DNA from: Acidilobaceae archaeon
GTDB taxonomy: Archaea; Thermoproteota; Thermoprotei_A; Sulfolobales; Acidilobaceae
DNA: 64,000 bases
NCBI GenBank assembly: GCA_027014125.1
Contig: JALWEI010000036.1
Location: 1-64,000, forward strand
Reading direction: 5' to 3'
The position numbers and the translations under genes were made by a program. The notes beneath the pieces were generated by a model, which did no database searches, was not told the origin of the DNA, and worked only from the letters and a program-made list of their open reading frames with translations. This document shows, piece by piece, positions 50,909 to 59,938 of this stretch (its first letter is position 1; each line of letters begins with the position of its first letter).

Positions 50909-51852
50909 CCTCCTGTATATAGCCAGCAGTACACTGTTCTCTTCCCCACCCTAGCCGGTGGGGGCTCCCTGGCCCTGCACCTCTCCTCGGCCACGCTGCA
51001 CCTGGGGTGGAATCTGCATCCTGTCGGGGGGCTGGCTAGCCTGGGCGGCTCTCCTTTGAGGCCTGTCAGCCTCCTGGTTTTGTACCTGACTCCGAGCCGG
51101 GGGACGGAGTCTATCAGCGCCCTGGTGTAGGGGTGTAGCGGGTCTCCTATCACCTCCTCTGCTGGGCCTATTTCCGAGATTTTCCCTGCGTACATGATCA
51201 TGATCCTATCCGCCACCTGGTATAGGGCTGCTATATCATGGGAGACTAGGATTATGGATCTTACTATCCCTGTGTCCCTGAAGCTTGCAAGCATCTCTAG
51301 GACTGCTCTCTGCATTGTAACGTCTAGGGCTGAGGTTACCTCATCGGCTATTAGCACGTCTGGGTCGAGTAGCGTTGAGATTACGAGTACTACCCTCTGT
51401 CTCATGCCCCCGCTGAGCTCTATAGGGTACCTGTCTAGCACGTCTCCTGGCAGTCCGACCATTCTTAGCCTCTCTCTGGCCTTCTCCTCGATATCGCCTT
51501 CAGCCCTGCCCCGGGTTAGGTCCCTTATTATCGCCCTGATCCTCTTTGTTGGGGATAGCGCGTCCATAGCGTACTGGGGTACTATTGATATACCGGTGTA
51601 CCTGATCTTGGATAGCTCCCCTGGGGTTATGCTTGTGAGGTCTATCCCCCTGTAGACTATGGACCCTGCTATCCTAACCATTGGCGGCTTGGGTAGTATT
51701 ATGTAGTTTACCAGCGTGCTCTTCCCGGATCCGCTCTCGCCTGCTATCCCCAGTATCTCGCCCTTGGATAGGGTGAATGTGACACCATCCACTGCCCTAA
51801 CATACCCGCTTAGCGTCTTGTAATATACCCGTAGGTCCTCTACTCGAAGCAC
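50905..51852 (-). CDS. Opp-type ABC transporter ATPase (OppD-like)
   Basis: 315 residues. Walker A GESGSGKST, ISIVPQYAMDALSPTKRI, signature LSGGMRQRVVLVISTL, Walker B VLIADEVTSALD, switch SHDIA, and the C-terminal TGCRFHPRCSVAEERC zinc-like or Fe-S-like cysteine segment. Part of the five-gene transporter. Confidence 0.93.
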   Translation of the reverse strand: MLRVEDLRVYYKTLSGYVRAVDGVTFTLSKGEILGIAGESGSGKSTLVNYIILPKPPMVRIAGSIVYRGIDLTSITPGELSKIRYTGISIVPQYAMDALSPTKRIRAIIRDLTRGRAEGDIEEKARERLRMVGLPGDVLDRYPIELSGGMRQRVVLVISTLLDPDVLIADEVTSALDVTMQRAVLEMLASFRDTGIVRSIILVSHDIAALYQVADRIMIMYAGKISEIGPAEEVIGDPLHPYTRALIDSVPRLGVRYKTRRLTGLKGEPPRLASPPTGCRFHPRCSVAEERCRAREPPPARVGKRTVYCWLYTGG

Positions 51853-51859
51853 TCGTAGG

Positions 51860-52702
51860 TCACCTCCTCAGCCTAGGGTTTAGGACCTCGTCTAGGCCAG
51901 TGTTGACCAGGTAGAGTGCGGTGAGTAGTACAGCTATGAGTAGTCCTGGCGGTATGGCCCACCACCACATGCCAAGCTGTATAGCGTTCCATAGCACTGC
52001 CTGCTGGAGGATTACCCCTAGGGATATGCTATCTGTTGGCCCTAGGCCCAGGAAGTCTAGGCCAACCGCGTAGAGTATTGCTCCACCGAACTGTAGGATG
52101 AAGACCATTATTATGTATGACAGCATGTTTGGCATGATCTCGCTTACTAGTATCCTAGCCCCTCCTAGCCCCGAGAGCTTGGCTACGTAGACGAATTCCC
52201 TGCTCCTTAGGGACAGGGTGTTCGCCCTGACAGCCCTGGCGGTCCATGGCCATGCTGTTAGCCCTATTATTAGGCTCTCGACGCCTATTCCCCTCTGCTC
52301 TATATAAGCTGCTATTATGATGAGGAGGGCCAGCGTGGGGATGACCAGGAAAATATTGGTTATCATCATCAACATCTCGTCTGCTAGGCCTCCTAGGTAG
52401 CCTGATGCTAGGCCTACTGCTACGCCGATCAACGTTGCTATTACTCCCCCCAGTAGGCCTATTGCTAGTGAGCCCCGGAGGCCGTAGACTACTTGTGCAT
52501 ACACATCGTAGCCGAATGTGTTTGTTCCTAACGGGTGCTCCCTGCTCGGCGGGGCTCCTATATCCCCTGTATAGTCTAGGGGGCCGTAGCCTGTGGTGTA
52601 TGGTCCTACTGCCGCGATAGCCACTATTATTACAAGTACCATTATGCCTATCCTCACCTTCGGGTTTGCGAGGGCCAGCTTGGCTGGCATCCGGTTCATC
52701 AC
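51860..52702 (-). CDS. Opp-type ABC transporter permease (OppC-like)
   Basis: 280 residues, ATG start overlapping the OppB-like gene by four bases. HPLGTNTFGYDVYAQVVYGLRGSLAIGLLGG is the OppC N-terminal block, and VYVAKLSGLGGARILVSEIMPNMLSYI is the EAA loop. About six membrane helices. Confidence 0.93.
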   Translation of the reverse strand: MMNRMPAKLALANPKVRIGIMVLVIIVAIAAVGPYTTGYGPLDYTGDIGAPPSREHPLGTNTFGYDVYAQVVYGLRGSLAIGLLGGVIATLIGVAVGLASGYLGGLADEMLMMITNIFLVIPTLALLIIIAAYIEQRGIGVESLIIGLTAWPWTARAVRANTLSLRSREFVYVAKLSGLGGARILVSEIMPNMLSYIIMVFILQFGGAILYAVGLDFLGLGPTDSISLGVILQQAVLWNAIQLGMWWWAIPPGLLIAVLLTALYLVNTGLDEVLNPRLRR

Positions 52703-53694
52703 GTTTCACCCGTGTAGGTGTACCTAATTCTTGGATCTACAAGCGCATATACTATATCCACTATAAAGTTTGATACAAGTACCATTATTACAATGACTAG
52801 GAAGGCTCCCTGCATTAGGAAGTAGTCCTGGTTCTGTATAGCCTGGAGCATGAGGTACCCGAGGCCAGGGTAGGAGAATACTATCTCCGTAGTTATTGCC
52901 CCCGCCACTGCCAGGCCTATCTGGAGCGCAAGCCCGGTTATCTGGGGCAGCATCGCGTTCCTAAACGCATACCTAAGTATCAGCCCCCTAGGAGCCCCCA
53001 GAGCCTCCATGTACCTCGAGTAGTTCGACTCTATCTCATATATTATAAGGTTCCTCATGCCTATAGCCCAGCCCCCCAGCATTACTAGGACCAGGGAGAG
53101 GAATGGTAGGGTCCAGTGCATCAGGAAGTCCTCTATGAAGGCTAGGGATAAGGAGGGCTCTAGGCCCGGGCTATAAGCGCCCGAGGGTGGGAATATGGGG
53201 AATACAACAGTCAGGAGCCAGGCTAGCACGATCGCCATCCAGAAGTATGGCGACGAGGTTAGGAAGTAGAATACAGGCATGAGGAGCGCGTCTAGCCTCC
53301 TACTCACCGAGGCCAGGGCCCCCAGCCAGTTCCCTATGATCCAGCTCACAATAACGGCTGGTACTATGAGGACCAGATCGTATGGAAGCGCATCTAGGAG
53401 TATATCCTCCACCTTCCTAGGATACAGGTATATGCTAACCCCCAGATCGCCACTTAGCAGGGCCCTCCAGAAGTTGATGTACTGCTCATGCAACGGCTTG
53501 TCTAGGCCGAAAGCCTGCATGAAGTAGCTATACATTACCTCGGTCGACTGGGGCAGCGTGGAGAACCTGGAGAGGAGCACTCCTATAGGATCCCCAGGCA
53601 TGAGCCTGGGTATGCCCCAGTTTAAAGTCGCAGCTACTATGAATGTGATCGTGTACACCACCACCTTCTTTGCGAGGTAGCTGTTGAAACCCAT
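52699..53694 (-). CDS. Opp-type ABC transporter permease (OppB-like)
   Basis: 331 residues, ATG start. The N-terminal helix and PRLMPGDPIGVLLSRF, GDLGVSIYLYPRKVEDILLDALPYDLVLI and the EAA loop YSRYMEALGAPRGLILRYAFRNAMLPQ are typical of OppB/DppB permeases. Forms the channel with the OppC-like subunit. Confidence 0.93.
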   Translation of the reverse strand: MGFNSYLAKKVVVYTITFIVAATLNWGIPRLMPGDPIGVLLSRFSTLPQSTEVMYSYFMQAFGLDKPLHEQYINFWRALLSGDLGVSIYLYPRKVEDILLDALPYDLVLIVPAVIVSWIIGNWLGALASVSRRLDALLMPVFYFLTSSPYFWMAIVLAWLLTVVFPIFPPSGAYSPGLEPSLSLAFIEDFLMHWTLPFLSLVLVMLGGWAIGMRNLIIYEIESNYSRYMEALGAPRGLILRYAFRNAMLPQITGLALQIGLAVAGAITTEIVFSYPGLGYLMLQAIQNQDYFLMQGAFLVIVIMVLVSNFIVDIVYALVDPRIRYTYTGET

Positions 53695-53825
53695 ACACTA
53701 ACTCCCACTATCCTTATATTATTATTTCTCCTTTAAAAACGTTTGCATGTATATTTAGTGTAAATAAAAATAGTGTATGCTATGGGTACGCCCGCCTATA
53801 CCAGCTAACACCATATTACTACTCT

Positions 53826-55745
53826 TTACCGCCTCCTAGCCACCACAACTGCAACTATGGCAGCTATGATAACCAGTAGAACGGCTATCATACCTAGGCC
53901 TGCTCCTTCTCCCTGGCTAGCCTCGGAGCCTGCCTGTGTTATCGTAGTCGTGATTGTCTGCTCCTTGGTGACTACTTTACCCTCCTCCGTTACCGTCACC
54001 GTCTTAACTATCTCCTTCGTGACTACCTCACCTCCAGATGCCGCGGTGGGCTTCAGGTTGAGTAGGACTAGTACCCCACCAAGCTGCCAGTTGCCTGGCC
54101 AGGTAACTGGGACCCCGTAGGGGTTTTCCTCGCTGGGCCATCCGGTCCAGTGTAGAGTTGAGGCTTGGAACCAGAATCCGTTGTACCATAGTGGTATGTA
54201 TGGTAGGTCCCTGAGGAATATTTCTTGTAGCTTCCTGTATAACTGTTTCAGTGTTTCCTCATCGTCTACTGGTGTTACTAGTATCTTCTCCATTATCTGC
54301 TGGACCTCGCTGTTGAAGTACCTGCCGAAGTTCCCGTTCCAGCTGTTCTCGCCTATGGGTGGGGTATTGTTGTAGAATATCCAGTTGTACATGGTCCAGG
54401 GTGTCGGGGAGACGAAGCTATTGAAGTTGTTTATAGCCATGTCGAAGTAGCCCTTAGTCAGGTCGTCGAAGTACTTGGAGTAGTCGGGGAACTTTGGCTC
54501 GACGTTTAAGCCTACAGCCTTTAGGTTCTCTGCTATGATTCTGATGGACTCCATCCAGTCGGTCCAGCCGAAGGGGACTATTATTGTCAGCTTTATCCTC
54601 TCCCCGTTGGGGGCCTCCCTGTAGCCGTCCCCGTCTATGTCCTTGAAGCCCAGCTGGTCTAGTATCTGCTTGGCCTTCTCCGGGTCATATGTGAACCCCA
54701 TCTGCTTGTCTAGGTCCTCTGCGTAATACTTCTGCCAGCTGGGTATTGGCAGGAATCCTACCGAGTTTGATTTTAGCACGGTCCCCTCGAAGACCCTGTT
54801 TATGATCTCGTCTACATTTATAGCGTATGCTATCGCCTTCCTGAACTCTGTGATGTTTAGTGGGTACTTCTGGTTGTTTATGAATAGGAATGCCACGTTT
54901 GCGGGGAGGTGGAATGGCTTGTCCTTGTACCAGGTGTGTATGAAGTCGTACTGTCGTACCAGCTGTGGCACGCCAGGTAGGAAGAAGTTGCTCCAGTCGA
55001 GGTCTCCCCTTACTAGCATGGCTAGGGCTACATTGTTGCTTGAGACCCTCAGGTATACTATGTACCTTGGCCCCGGTTCTCCGTATACCTTTGTGCCCCA
55101 CCAAGCATTGTTATACTCGTAGACCACCTGGCTCTGGTCGTAGGACTTGAGGCGGTACATGCCGCTACCTATAGGGTTCTCATTCGCCTCCTCTAGGGGC
55201 TTGTCTATGTTCTCCCATATGTGCTTGGGTATTATGTAGATCGTGTATAGGTAGTACTGCCACTCCGGGTAGTGGGGCTGGCTGAATATGAACCTGACAG
55301 TCCTGTCATCTACTATCTCTATCCTGTCCAGCCAGTCCCATATGCTGGAGTAGTATATCCCCTCATGCATCCTGGCGTACTCGAAGGTGAATTTTACATC
55401 CTCAGCAGTTAGCGGCTCCCCGTCCTGCCACCTGGCCTCTCTTATCCTAACCTCGTAGGTCTTATTGTCGATCCACTCGCCCTCCTCGGCCAGCCATGGT
55501 ATGAACTCGTCCTTCACTGGGTTGTATAGGAATAGGGGTTCATAGATTAGTCCCACTACCCCCGTAGCGGCTGCCCATGGTGTGAGGGGGTTGAAGTTGC
55601 TGGGCGGTGCCCAGAGGCCGCCGCCCACGTATATAGTCTCCTCCCGTGGTAGCTGCTGAGCTGTGGCTGGGATTGGGGCTAGTGATGCTATGACTAGGAC
55701 CGCTAGTAGGAATGCAGTGACCCGGGCTGGGGTGCGTGTAGTCAT
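53826..55745 (-). CDS. Family 5 extracellular solute-binding protein (probable oligosaccharide binder)
   Basis: 639 residues from ATG 55745, behind GGAGGCGG; the open frame upstream adds 17 unlikely residues. Signal peptide about 1-30 (VTAFLLAVLVIASLAPIPATAQ). The SBP_bac_5 core shows FTFEYARMHEG, PIGSGMYRLKSYDQ and LRDLPYIPLWYNGFW. A Thr/Val-rich stalk and a C-terminal helix (GLGMIAVLLVIIAAIVAVVVARRR) anchor it to the membrane, a usual archaeal arrangement. Homologous archaeal proteins bind cellobiose and other beta-oligosaccharides; the next-door cellulase and GH1 support this. Peptide binding cannot be excluded. Confidence 0.9.
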   Translation of the reverse strand: MTTRTPARVTAFLLAVLVIASLAPIPATAQQLPREETIYVGGGLWAPPSNFNPLTPWAAATGVVGLIYEPLFLYNPVKDEFIPWLAEEGEWIDNKTYEVRIREARWQDGEPLTAEDVKFTFEYARMHEGIYYSSIWDWLDRIEIVDDRTVRFIFSQPHYPEWQYYLYTIYIIPKHIWENIDKPLEEANENPIGSGMYRLKSYDQSQVVYEYNNAWWGTKVYGEPGPRYIVYLRVSSNNVALAMLVRGDLDWSNFFLPGVPQLVRQYDFIHTWYKDKPFHLPANVAFLFINNQKYPLNITEFRKAIAYAINVDEIINRVFEGTVLKSNSVGFLPIPSWQKYYAEDLDKQMGFTYDPEKAKQILDQLGFKDIDGDGYREAPNGERIKLTIIVPFGWTDWMESIRIIAENLKAVGLNVEPKFPDYSKYFDDLTKGYFDMAINNFNSFVSPTPWTMYNWIFYNNTPPIGENSWNGNFGRYFNSEVQQIMEKILVTPVDDEETLKQLYRKLQEIFLRDLPYIPLWYNGFWFQASTLHWTGWPSEENPYGVPVTWPGNWQLGGVLVLLNLKPTAASGGEVVTKEIVKTVTVTEEGKVVTKEQTITTTITQAGSEASQGEGAGLGMIAVLLVIIAAIVAVVVARRR

Positions 55746-55800
55746 AAGGGTTCCGCCTCCTGCATCCCTACTCTTGTTTAGTATTAGATACAACACTTCG

Positions 55801-55811
55801 CTATTTATAGC
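55801..55811 (-). promoter_or_regulatory. TATA box of the transporter operon
   Basis: GCTATAAATAG on the minus strand, about 60 nt before ATG 55745. Predicted transcription near 55780 with a leader of about 35 nt carrying the GGAGGCGG ribosome-binding site. It is divergent from the GH1 promoter. Confidence 0.5.
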
Positions 55812-55851
55812 TTTATATCTCTATAACTACATATACTTTGATATACTTGTA

Positions 55852-55881
55852 TTGGTGTAACGATTACCAACGCATATAAAC
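55852..55881 (+). promoter_or_regulatory. GH1 promoter with a candidate operator
   Basis: CATATAAAC (55873-55881) is the TATA box; transcription would begin near 55905, leaving a leader of roughly 24 nt before TTG 55929. Immediately upstream is an inverted repeat TTGGT-N9-ACCAA (55852-55870) overlapping the BRE area and containing GTAACGAT (55857-55864). A repressor or activator site is inferred, not shown. Confidence 0.4.
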
Positions 55882-55928
55882 TTACATATGTGGCTAAGAG
55901 CATGGGATCGTAGAGGTGCGGTAAGGGA

Positions 55929-57464
55929 TTGCTACCTAGCGACTTCCTATGGGGCGCATCTATGTCGTCATTCCAGTTTGACATGGGCGACAGGTATAGG
56001 AGGAATATCGACCCTAATAGCGACTGGTGGGTTTGGGTACGCGATAGGAGGAACCTGGAGGAGAAGCTTGTCAGTGGTGATCTGCCCGAGGATGGGGTCA
56101 ATTATGCAGAGCTCTACCACATAGACCACGGGCTTGCCAGGAGTCTGGGCATGAATGTTTATAGGATCCAGGCCGAGTGGAGCAGGATCTTCCCCTGCCC
56201 GACGTATCATGTCGAGGTTGATGTAGAGCACGATGGCTCGGGCCTGGTTAGTAGGGTTAGGGTAACGGGTGAGACGCTTAGGGAGCTCGACTCGATAGCC
56301 AACCATGGTGAGGTAGAGAGGCTCCGGAGGATCATAGAGGACCTGAGGAGGAACGGAATGAAGGTCATAGTGAACCTTCACCACTTCACCACTCCAGTAT
56401 GGCTCCACCACCCCATAATCAGTAGGGAGACTAGGCTAAGGAAGGGCCCCCTAGGTATAGTCGACCATAGGTTTATAGTTGAGTTCGCCAAGTACGCTGC
56501 GTATGTTGCATGGAAGCTAGGCGACCTAGTCGACATGTGGTCAATCTACAATGAGCCCATGGTTCTGGTTGAGCTGGGCTATATGGCCCCCTTCGTCGGC
56601 TTCCCGCCGGGGGTCAACGATCCCCGGGCCGCCGCGGCTGGGCTCAGGAATATTATAGTCTCCTACGCTAGGGCCTATGACGCCATAAAGGAGTATGATA
56701 CCGTTGAGGCCGGGGACTGGGGAGTGGGCCCGGCGATGGTAGGTGTCATACACAACATCATACCAGCGTACCCCCTTGACCCCGAGAGGGATGAGAGGGC
56801 GAGTTCCAGCTACAACTATTTCCACAACGAGCTGATACTCGACGCCTGGAGCCGGGGCCTCTATGACCACGACCTTGACGGGGAGCGTAGTAGGGTGGCC
56901 CACCTCGCCGGGAGGCTGGACTGGATAGGCCTGAACTATTATACCAGGATAGTTGCTAGGAGGGGGAAGGCGCCCGAGGGGATACCTGTCCTCGAGTTTG
57001 AGGGTGTTGGGGGGTACGGGTATGCGTGTATAGCTAATGAGCTATCCAAGTCTGGGAGGCCCTGCGACGACTTCGGCTGGGAGATGTTCCCCGAGGGGTT
57101 CTACGACGCTATAAGCATGGTCAGCAGGTACGGGGTCCCGGTTTACATTACCGAGAATGGGACAGCCGATGCTAGGGACTACTATAGGCCTAGATACCTG
57201 GTTTCCCATATAAGGGCGCTGGAGGCTGCGGTGGAGGACGGCTTCAGGGTCGAGGGCTACATGCACTGGGCCCTCACCGACAACTACGAGTGGGCCCGGG
57301 GCTTCAGGCTCAAGTTCGGCTTATTCAGCGTGGACATGGTTACTAAGGAGAGGATACCCAGGCTCAGCGCTAAAATTTTCGCTCGTATAATTAAGAGTAA
57401 TGGGGTGCCTAGGGATCTACTAGAGCTCTCCATATGGGATCATAGTAGGGGTGTGGGGGTGTAG
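55929..57464 (+). CDS. GH1 beta-glycosidase
   Basis: 511 residues, TTG start; no in-frame ATG is available upstream. N-terminus LPSDFLWGASMSSFQFDMGD, acid/base E209 in IYNEP and nucleophile E409 in YITENG, plus HWALTDNYEWARGF, place it with the Sulfolobus LacS-type hyperthermophilic GH1 enzymes. No signal peptide, so it acts inside the cell on imported oligosaccharides, most likely cellobiose and cello-oligosaccharides, though galactosides or mannosides are possible. Divergent from the transporter operon, followed closely by a VapBC pair. Confidence 0.94.
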   Translation: MLPSDFLWGASMSSFQFDMGDRYRRNIDPNSDWWVWVRDRRNLEEKLVSGDLPEDGVNYAELYHIDHGLARSLGMNVYRIQAEWSRIFPCPTYHVEVDVEHDGSGLVSRVRVTGETLRELDSIANHGEVERLRRIIEDLRRNGMKVIVNLHHFTTPVWLHHPIISRETRLRKGPLGIVDHRFIVEFAKYAAYVAWKLGDLVDMWSIYNEPMVLVELGYMAPFVGFPPGVNDPRAAAAGLRNIIVSYARAYDAIKEYDTVEAGDWGVGPAMVGVIHNIIPAYPLDPERDERASSSYNYFHNELILDAWSRGLYDHDLDGERSRVAHLAGRLDWIGLNYYTRIVARRGKAPEGIPVLEFEGVGGYGYACIANELSKSGRPCDDFGWEMFPEGFYDAISMVSRYGVPVYITENGTADARDYYRPRYLVSHIRALEAAVEDGFRVEGYMHWALTDNYEWARGFRLKFGLFSVDMVTKERIPRLSAKIFARIIKSNGVPRDLLELSIWDHSRGVGV

Positions 57465-57467
57465 CCT

Positions 57468-57677
57468 GTGAAGACCATAGCGGTGGATGAGCAGACCTGG
57501 AATAAGCTGAGGATGCTGAGGGAGAAGCTTAAGGCTAGGTCCTACGACGAGGTTATACAGATGCTTATAGAGACTTGGAAGAACACGGAGCTGGATAAAG
57601 TGTTGAGCGAGACCCAGGTCCCCGATGATGTGGTGGATGATATGGAGTCCCTCTTGACTAGGAAGAGGAGGATGTGA
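57468..57677 (+). CDS. VapB-like antitoxin
   Basis: 69 residues, GTG start four bases after GH1. The N-terminal ribbon-helix-helix pattern MKTIAVDEQTWNKLRMLREKLKARSYDEVIQMLIETW is that of archaeal VapB/DUF217 antitoxins. The C-terminal tail binds the cognate PIN toxin, which follows after seven bases. Such proteins repress their own operon. Confidence 0.8.
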   Translation: MKTIAVDEQTWNKLRMLREKLKARSYDEVIQMLIETWKNTELDKVLSETQVPDDVVDDMESLLTRKRRM

Positions 57678-57684
57678 TCCAGTA

Positions 57685-58155
57685 ATGTCGGCTCCCATCG
57701 AGTCCATACTGGTAGACTCGAGGACCACCATATGGCTCCATGCAAGGAGCAGGGCGAACCTGCTCAAGCTGCTCCTCTCGAGACTAGACATCTACCTCTC
57801 CGCACTGAGCGCCTATGAGGTGGCCGCCGCCTTCATCTATTATAGGATCGGGGATCCCCGCGGCCATATGGCTAGGCTCGAGAAGATCTACCACATCGTG
57901 TATCCTGATAGGGAGATCCTGTCGACCGCCGCTAGGATAAGCGCGGACCTCATGTACCACGGGGAGTCGAGGAGCGATATAGATGTTATAGTCGCTTCCA
58001 CAGCTATATCTAGGAACCTCCTACTCGTCTCCATCAGGGCCCAGGAGTATGATATGTTCAAGAAGTACGGTTTATCAACGCTGAGCATGGATGGGCTGAT
58101 AAAACAGTTGGAGCATGGTGTGGAGGGCAGGGTGCCCCCGGAGGGCGGTTCCTAG
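57685..58155 (+). CDS. VapC-like PIN-domain ribonuclease toxin
   Basis: 156 residues, ATG start. PIN acidic residues: D11 (ILVDS), E45 (SAYEVAAA) and D98/D100 (SRSDIDVIVASTA). The N-terminal DSRTTIWLH replaces the usual DTSVL-like motif, so it is a divergent member. Mg2+-dependent cleavage of tRNA or rRNA is the family activity. Stop overlaps the convergent CBS gene by four bases. Confidence 0.8.
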   Translation: MSAPIESILVDSRTTIWLHARSRANLLKLLLSRLDIYLSALSAYEVAAAFIYYRIGDPRGHMARLEKIYHIVYPDREILSTAARISADLMYHGESRSDIDVIVASTAISRNLLLVSIRAQEYDMFKKYGLSTLSMDGLIKQLEHGVEGRVPPEGGS

Positions 58156-58544
58156 ATCACCGCTGCCTCTATATCCCTAATACTAATAATACCTACCAGG
58201 CTCCCCTTATCGTCGACCACTGGCAGGTGCCTTATCTTGAACCTGCTCATCAGCCTCAGCGCCTCAGCTAGGGTCTCCTTCTCGTTAACCACAATCAGGC
58301 TCCTTGTCATGAACTCCGAGACGGGCGTGCTATAGGGCTTCTCCTCCGCCACAATCTTCCACACGAAGTCGCGCTCGGTTATTATCCCCACGAGCCTGCC
58401 GTTGGAGTCTACTACTGGCAGCGCGCTAACGCCTACCTGCCTCATGAGCCTTGCCGCCTCTAGCGCGGTCTTCTCGGGGTTGATCACGACCGGGTTCCTT
58501 GTCATGGCGTGTGAGACCAGCATCTCATCTATCGTTCTAACCAA
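58152..58544 (-). CDS. CBS-domain pair protein
   Basis: 130 residues consisting of two CBS domains: VSHAMTRNPVVINPEKTALEAARLM...GRLVGIITERDFVWKI, and VSEFMTRSLIVVNEKETLAEALRLM...GSLVGIISIRDIEAAV. Stand-alone CBS pairs bind adenine nucleotides and act as energy-status sensors for partner proteins. No partner domain is present. Confidence 0.92.
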   Translation of the reverse strand: MVRTIDEMLVSHAMTRNPVVINPEKTALEAARLMRQVGVSALPVVDSNGRLVGIITERDFVWKIVAEEKPYSTPVSEFMTRSLIVVNEKETLAEALRLMSRFKIRHLPVVDDKGSLVGIISIRDIEAAVI

Positions 58545-58642
58545 GATGCCGCACCCCTAGAACCGTCTGCATATCTATTATACTATAGCGTGGGTCTACT
58601 TATTCCTAACACTCGGCCAGCCCCAGCCGCGGGTGCAGGGTT

Positions 58643-59338
58643 GTGATAAGGCTGGTGGTCACGGATATCGACGGCACGTTGACTAGGAGGAGGGGAGACC
58701 TGCTGCTGGAGCTAGAGGCGGTCGAGGCCATCAGGCTCCTGGAGTCCCGGGGCGTCACGGTCTCGCTAGCCTCGGGGAACAGCCTCCCGGTGACGGCTGG
58801 GGTTGCCAGGTATATAGGAGCCCGGGGGCCGGTGATCGGGGAGAACGGGTGCCTGGTCCTTCACCAGGGAATTGTGCATCACGTATGCAGGGGGAGGCCT
58901 GGCGAGGATCTTATAGAGGCCCTAGAGTCGCTTGGCCTCAGCCAGAGCTGGCAAAACATGTTCAGGATGCACGATCTCTCATTCAATGGCCCCAGGGAGC
59001 TATTGTACGAGGGCGCTAGGCTTGCCGAGGAGATGGGATACGCTGCATACCTGAGCGGGTATGCGCTCCACGTACAGCCGCGGGGCGGGGGCAAGGATGC
59101 TGGGCTGCGCTATGCAGCCAGGCTGCTCGATGTGGGGCTCGACGAGGTTGCTGCTGTGGGTGATGGAGGCAATGATATCCCCATGCTAAGGGCTGCCGGC
59201 TTTTCCGCTGCCCCGGGTGATGCCGATGAGGAGGTTAAGTCTATTGTAGACTATGTAGCCTCGCAACCCGGGGGAAGGGGGTTCAGCGAGGTTGCGAGGC
59301 TGATCCTCTCTGGCCGGGCCGGTGGCTCGCGCATTTAA
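58643..59338 (+). CDS. Phosphoglycolate phosphatase, archaeal HAD family
   Basis: 231 residues, GTG start. DxD motif VTDIDGTL (D8, D10), SLASGNSLPVTAGVARYIG, the cap domain, and C-terminal AVGDGGNDIPMLRAAGFSAAPGDADEEVKSIVDYVA are those of the archaeal Cof-like phosphoglycolate phosphatase. It removes phosphate from 2-phosphoglycolate or related sugar phosphates. It lies upstream of rpl6. Confidence 0.9.
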   Translation: MIRLVVTDIDGTLTRRRGDLLLELEAVEAIRLLESRGVTVSLASGNSLPVTAGVARYIGARGPVIGENGCLVLHQGIVHHVCRGRPGEDLIEALESLGLSQSWQNMFRMHDLSFNGPRELLYEGARLAEEMGYAAYLSGYALHVQPRGGGKDAGLRYAARLLDVGLDEVAAVGDGGNDIPMLRAAGFSAAPGDADEEVKSIVDYVASQPGGRGFSEVARLILSGRAGGSRI

Positions 59339-59389
59339 ACCTCCTAGCCAACGATAGGCGTCCCTGGTGTAGGTAGGGGTATCGCTGGG

Positions 59390-59938
59390 ATGGCTAAGGA
59401 TGTGCATGTGGAGAAGAGGGTTGAGATCCCTGAGGGCGTCAGGGTGGAGATTGAAGGTATGAAGGTCAGGGTGGAGGGGCCGAAGGGGTCCCTGGAGAGG
59501 GACTTCAGCCACGCTCGTGGGGTGCTGCTGAGGCTAGAGGATGGGGAGGTAGTTGTTGAGGCCTACTTCGCTAATGCCAGGAAGAGGGCGCTCGTGGGGA
59601 CTATAGCATCCCACATAGAGAATATGATAACCGGCGTCACGAAGGGGTACCGGTACAAGCTTAAGGTGATATACAGCCACTTCCCCATAAACATCAAGAT
59701 AGAGGGGGACAAGTTCGTGATAGCAAATTTCCTCGGCGAGAAGGCTAACAGGATAGCCAAGATCCTCCCCGGCGTCAAGGTTACGGTGAAGGGCCAGGAT
59801 GTCACCGTTGAGGGTATAGATATCGAGGCTGTAGGCCAGACAGCGGCCAACATAGAGCTAGCCACCAAGGTGAAGGACAAGGACAGGAGGAAGTTTATGG
59901 ATGGGATATACATCTACGAGAAGGGGGTGGCTGAGTAG
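59390..59938 (+). CDS. rpl6: Ribosomal protein uL6
   Basis: 182 residues, ATG start. KMKVRVEGPKGSLERDFSH-like and HIENMITGVTKGYRYKLKVIYSHFPI segments are archaeal uL6. It begins the distal half of the spc operon; the upstream uS8 gene that usually precedes it is absent here. Confidence 0.97.
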   Translation: MAKDVHVEKRVEIPEGVRVEIEGMKVRVEGPKGSLERDFSHARGVLLRLEDGEVVVEAYFANARKRALVGTIASHIENMITGVTKGYRYKLKVIYSHFPINIKIEGDKFVIANFLGEKANRIAKILPGVKVTVKGQDVTVEGIDIEAVGQTAANIELATKVKDKDRRKFMDGIYIYEKGVAE

